Origin: Prosthecomicrobium sp. N25
GTDB lineage: Bacteria > Pseudomonadota > Alphaproteobacteria > Rhizobiales > Ancalomicrobiaceae
Length of the DNA stretch: 64,000 nt
Assembly: GCF_037203705.1 (NCBI RefSeq)
Contig: NZ_JBBCAT010000001.1
Location: 2,329,418 to 2,393,417, forward strand
Direction of reading: 5' to 3'
A program made the position numbers and the translations under genes. Positions 61,261-64,000 of the stretch are shown here, piece by piece (the stretch's first letter is position 1; every line of letters starts with the position of its first letter). The notes under the pieces were generated by a model. It was not told where the DNA came from, searched no databases, and worked only from the letters and a program-made list of their open reading frames with translations.

Positions 61261-62064
61261 ATGATCTGGCGCCGCCGCGACCCCACGCCACCGGTCTTCC
61301 CCGACGAGGAGCCGACCGTCGTCGTCCGCCCGCCCGCCCCGCCGCCGACGGCCCTCGCCTGGCTCACCCGCGGGGCGCTCGCCGCGGTCGACGCGAGCAC
61401 GGTCGTGCCGGTGCTGAACTATCTCGCCTTCGGCACGCTCGCCCGGGAGGTGGGCCTCGGCCTGCCTGAGACCGTCCTCGTCGCCGCCGGGGTATGGTGG
61501 GTCTCGGGCCAGGTGGTCCTGGCGACCGCCATCCAGCACAACATGATGCTCGCGCCCACGGCGCTCTCGGTCTTCCTCGCCGGCATCCCGCTGATGCCGA
61601 TGGTCCTCTCGGTTCTGCCGCTATTCGGCGGCCGGGCGCGGCGGCTCTGGCTGTCGATCCCGCTCGCCCAGACGGTCGCGAGCGTGCCATGGGCCACGGC
61701 CCAGCGGCGATTGCCGGCGCTGCCCGAGGCTGCCCGGCCGGTCTATTTCGCGGGCTACGCGGCCGCCTTCATGGGTGCCTGCGTGGCCGCCGCGATCCTC
61801 GCCCACCTGCTCGCCGCCGGCCTGCCGGGACCGGTGCGCGCGCTGCTCGTCTTCGTGCTGCCCATGCACCTGCTCTTCGCCGCGCTCGGCTCCGCGCGCG
61901 ACGCGACGGCCTGGATCGCCATCGTCCTGGGCCTGGTGCTCGGGCCGGCGCTCCGCCCGTGGCTTGCGGACTTCACGCTGATGGGGGTCGGCCTCGGCGC
62001 GGGCACGCTCGCCTTCTTCGCCGTCCGCCTGTGGCGCCGACTCTTCCCGCGGGTGGTGCCGTGA
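61261..62064 (+). CDS. AzlC family permease, copy 2
   Basis: This 267-aa second AzlC has GALAAVDASTVVPVLNYLAFGTLAREVGL, VSGQVVLATAIQHNMML and LMPMVLSVLPLFGGR. It is clearly paralogous to copy 1 but diverged. A positively charged N-terminal stretch of about 30 residues is extra. It overlaps the second AzlD gene by 4 nt (GTGA). Confidence 0.88.
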   Translation: MIWRRRDPTPPVFPDEEPTVVVRPPAPPPTALAWLTRGALAAVDASTVVPVLNYLAFGTLAREVGLGLPETVLVAAGVWWVSGQVVLATAIQHNMMLAPTALSVFLAGIPLMPMVLSVLPLFGGRARRLWLSIPLAQTVASVPWATAQRRLPALPEAARPVYFAGYAAAFMGACVAAAILAHLLAAGLPGPVRALLVFVLPMHLLFAALGSARDATAWIAIVLGLVLGPALRPWLADFTLMGVGLGAGTLAFFAVRLWRRLFPRVVP

Positions 62065-62411
62065 CGGCGGTCCTGGGCGACGCGGCCGAGGTCGGCCCCT
62101 TGCTGTTCGTGCTCGTCGCCGGCATCGGGGCGACCCTGACATGGCGGCTCGCCGCCGTGCTGGTCGGCGCGCGCCTGGACGCGGCCCACCCGGTCTTCGA
62201 GTGGGCCCGGGCGGTGGCGGGCGCCATCGTCGCCGCGCAGGCCGCGATCCTCGTCGTCGACCCCATGGGGGCGGTCGCCGGCCTCACCCTGACTCTGCGG
62301 CTGTCGGCCGTTACGGCCGGCTTCCTCGCCTATCACTTCACCGGCCGGAACGTCCTGCTCGGCGTCGCGGTCGGCGATGCCGTCGTGCTGCTGGCGCTCG
62401 TGGCGGGCTGA
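62061..62411 (+). CDS. AzlD family protein, copy 2
   Basis: The GTG start at 62061 overlaps the AzlC stop and gives a 116-aa protein of four hydrophobic helices (LLFVLVAGIGATLTWRLAAVLV, ARAVAGAIVAAQAAILVV, LSAVTAGFLAYHF, LLGVAVGDAVVLLALVAG). With copy 2 of AzlC it should make a second exporter. The stop is 3 nt from the convergent HIT gene. Confidence 0.87.
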   Translation: MTAVLGDAAEVGPLLFVLVAGIGATLTWRLAAVLVGARLDAAHPVFEWARAVAGAIVAAQAAILVVDPMGAVAGLTLTLRLSAVTAGFLAYHFTGRNVLLGVAVGDAVVLLALVAG

Positions 62412-62414
62412 GTC

Positions 62415-62837
62415 TCAGAGCCGGGCGCGGATCATCTCCGCATGCGCGGCGAGGATCTCCTTGTCGGCGTAGGGGCGGGGAAGGGGTCGGACGCGCTCGC
62501 CCATCTGCCGCGGCATGACGTGGAAATGCAGGTGGAACACCTCCTGTCCCCCCGCCGCCTCGTTGAACTGCTGGATCGTCACCCCGTCCGCCTTGAAGGC
62601 CTCCCGGGCGGCGCGCGCGAGCCGCTGGACGGTCAGGATCACCGCCGCGAGGTCTTCCGCCGGACAGTCCAGCACGTTGCGCACCCGCGCCTTCGGGATG
62701 ACCAGGGCGTGGCCGTCCACCGCCGGCATGATGTCCATGAAGGCGAAGGTCCGCTCGTCCTCGTAGAGCTTGTGGCAGGGGATCTCGCCCCTCAGGATCC
62801 GGGCGAAAACATTGGCATCGTCATAGGCTTCGGACAT
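62415..62837 (-). CDS. HIT family hydrolase
   Basis: This 140-aa protein has the histidine triad HLHFHVMPR (H102, H104, H106) and the N-terminal ANVFARILRGEIPCHKLYEDERTFAFMDIMP. These HINT-type proteins hydrolyse AMP-linked substrates. The length and sequence are typical of alphaproteobacterial HIT proteins. Confidence 0.95.
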   Translation of the reverse strand: MSEAYDDANVFARILRGEIPCHKLYEDERTFAFMDIMPAVDGHALVIPKARVRNVLDCPAEDLAAVILTVQRLARAAREAFKADGVTIQQFNEAAGGQEVFHLHFHVMPRQMGERVRPLPRPYADKEILAAHAEMIRARL

Positions 62838-62923
62838 GGGCCGCTCCGCGTCGTGGCTCGATCGTGGAGTAGACGCCGATGCGGCCCCGGGTCAAGCCGC
62901 CCGCGCGGATCGGTGCCGGGCCG

Positions 62924-64000
62924 TTAGAAGCCCGCCTCCTCGTCCGGCGCGTCCGCGCCATGCCGATAGGGGGCGTGGGCCGCCAGCGCGTCGTGGATCA
63001 TGGCGACCTCCCGCCGCTCCTGCGCGAGATAGCGCTCGACCGCCGTGCGGAAGCCGGGATCGACGATGTAGTGGGCGGAGTGCGTGGTAGTCGGCACGTA
63101 GCCGCGGGCAAGCTTGTGCTCGCCCTGGGCGCCCGCCTCGACCCGCTTCAGGCCGCTCCGGATGGCGAAGTCGATGGCCTGGTAGTAGCAGACCTCGAAG
63201 TGCAGGAAGGGTTGCTCCTCCAGCGCGCCCCAGTAGCGCCCATAGAGCGCGTCCGAGCCGATGAAGTTGAGGGCCCCGGCGATCGGCCGCCCGTGCCGCT
63301 TGGCGAACACGAGCAGGATCCGTTCCGGCATCCGGCTGCCCACCAGCGAGAAGAACGGCCGGGTCAGGTATGGCCGCCCCCACTTGCGGCCGCCCGTGTC
63401 CATGTAGAAGGCGAAAAAGGCGTCCCAGTCCGCCTCGCGGATGTCCGCGCCCGTGCGCCACTCGACCTCCACGCCGTCCAGGAGCGCGTCCCGCCGCTCG
63501 CGGCGGACCTGCTTGCGCTTGCGGCTCTGGAACGTGTCGAGGAAATCGTCGAAGTCGCGGTAGCCCCGGTTCGGCCAATGGAACTGCTGGTCGGTGCGCG
63601 CAAGCCAGTTCCGGTCCGCGAAGGCGGTCACGTCCGGTGCGGTCAGGAAGGTCGCATGGACGGAGGAATGACGCCCTTCGCGCGCCAGTGCCGCCAGGCC
63701 GTCCGCCAGGATCGCGCGGGTCGCCGGCGCGTCCGGGCCCGGCGCCACCAGAAGCCGGCGGCCCGTCGCGGGCGTGAAGGGGACGGAGACCTGCAGCTTC
63801 GGATAGTAGCGCCCGCCCGCCCGCTCGTAGGCATGGGCCCATCCGTGGTCGAAGACGTATTCGCCCTGCGAGTGGGTCTTGGCGTAGCAGGGAACGAGGC
63901 CCCGCGGCTGCCCGTCGGGCCCGTCGAGCACGAGATGCCGCGCCGCCCACCCGGTCTTGGCCGTGGCCGAGCCGGACTCCTCCAGGGACCACAGAAAGTC
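62924..64000 (-). CDS. GNAT/FemAB-like acyltransferase (PF04339), 5' end outside window
   Basis: The frame stays open to the right edge, so the N-terminal end is missing; at least 358 residues are visible. Family text includes GWAARHLVLDGPDGQPRGLVPCYAKTHSQGEYVFDHGWAHAYER in outline, then SRKRKQVRRERRDALLDGVEVEWRTG and FYMDTGGRKWGRPYLTRPFF. It ends in ARGYVPTTTHSAHYIVDPGFRTAVERYLAQER. These match the PF04339 group, sometimes called peptidogalycan biosynthesis proteins, which share the Fem/GNAT fold. The substrate is unknown; transfer of an acyl or aminoacyl group in the envelope is likely. Confidence 0.9.
   Translation of the reverse strand, partial: DFLWSLEESGSATAKTGWAARHLVLDGPDGQPRGLVPCYAKTHSQGEYVFDHGWAHAYERAGGRYYPKLQVSVPFTPATGRRLLVAPGPDAPATRAILADGLAALAREGRHSSVHATFLTAPDVTAFADRNWLARTDQQFHWPNRGYRDFDDFLDTFQSRKRKQVRRERRDALLDGVEVEWRTGADIREADWDAFFAFYMDTGGRKWGRPYLTRPFFSLVGSRMPERILLVFAKRHGRPIAGALNFIGSDALYGRYWGALEEQPFLHFEVCYYQAIDFAIRSGLKRVEAGAQGEHKLARGYVPTTTHSAHYIVDPGFRTAVERYLAQERREVAMIHDALAAHAPYRHGADAPDEEAGF

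Overview
This 64 kb window comes from the chromosome of a high-GC (roughly 70 percent) alphaproteobacterium, most likely of the order Hyphomicrobiales (Rhizobiales). Supporting genes are a PccA of alphaproteobacterial type, ClpS-ClpA, a DUF1489 protein, an extensin-like protein, a PHB phasin and depolymerase, glmS followed by a DUF502 gene, and ECF11-type (RpoE/ChrR) promoters. The genus cannot be told from sequence alone. Coding density is high. No phage, IS element, CRISPR array or rRNA was seen. Two tRNAs are present: Val(UAC) and Leu(GAG).

Layout. 1-8951: end of propionyl-CoA carboxylase alpha, small hypotheticals, an extensin-like protein, an L,D-transpeptidase and a complete LIV-family ABC importer (binding protein, two ATPases, two permeases). 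9025-12439: a secreted glycine-rich repeat protein, a DegP-like protease and a cysteine synthase. 12600-20904: a photo-oxidative stress locus. It has a ChrR-like regulator and a short-chain dehydrogenase on the plus strand. On the minus strand, in a single run, are photolyase, FAD amine-oxidase-like enzyme, DUF1365 protein, cyclopropane-fatty-acid-synthase-like methyltransferase and a GPH transporter. Both units carry promoters of the form TGATCC-N18-TAA. 20933-26923: acyl-CoA dehydrogenase, tRNA-Val, an odd peptidoglycan-binding membrane protein, a PHB depolymerase-like esterase and glmS. 27058-33483: DUF502, HAD phosphatase, a two-REC response regulator, acylphosphatase, lipB, an orphan FliN-like protein, tRNA-Leu and two overlapping polysaccharide deacetylases.

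33819-47942: an MgtE magnesium transporter, a CcdAB toxin-antitoxin pair, an RraA-family protein, a ClpP paralogue, a DUF218 protein, a nucleotidyltransferase, rhodanese, a glycosyltransferase, a GST, two tandem sulfotransferase-like P-loop proteins, panC and a translationally coupled VWA/J-domain pair. 47936-53476: a D,D-carboxypeptidase with SPOR domain, a phasin with a textbook promoter and PhaR-like operators, and the clpS-clpA pair closed by a perfect 18-bp hairpin. 53634-64000: a large membrane-anchored patatin-like protein of lower GC, membrane and MFS proteins, a VOC protein, two consecutive AzlC-AzlD pairs, a HIT protein and a GNAT-like protein running off the right edge.

The most informative signals are regulatory. 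First, there are three ECF11-like promoters around the ChrR/photolyase locus. The ChrR protein there has lost three of the four zinc ligands of its anti-sigma domain, and no sigma-factor gene lies beside it. Second, a 13-bp motif (TTGTGCA-C/G-CGCAA) is shared by the phasin and PHB depolymerase upstream regions, which lie 26 kb apart. The least explained gene is the 896-residue patatin-like membrane protein.
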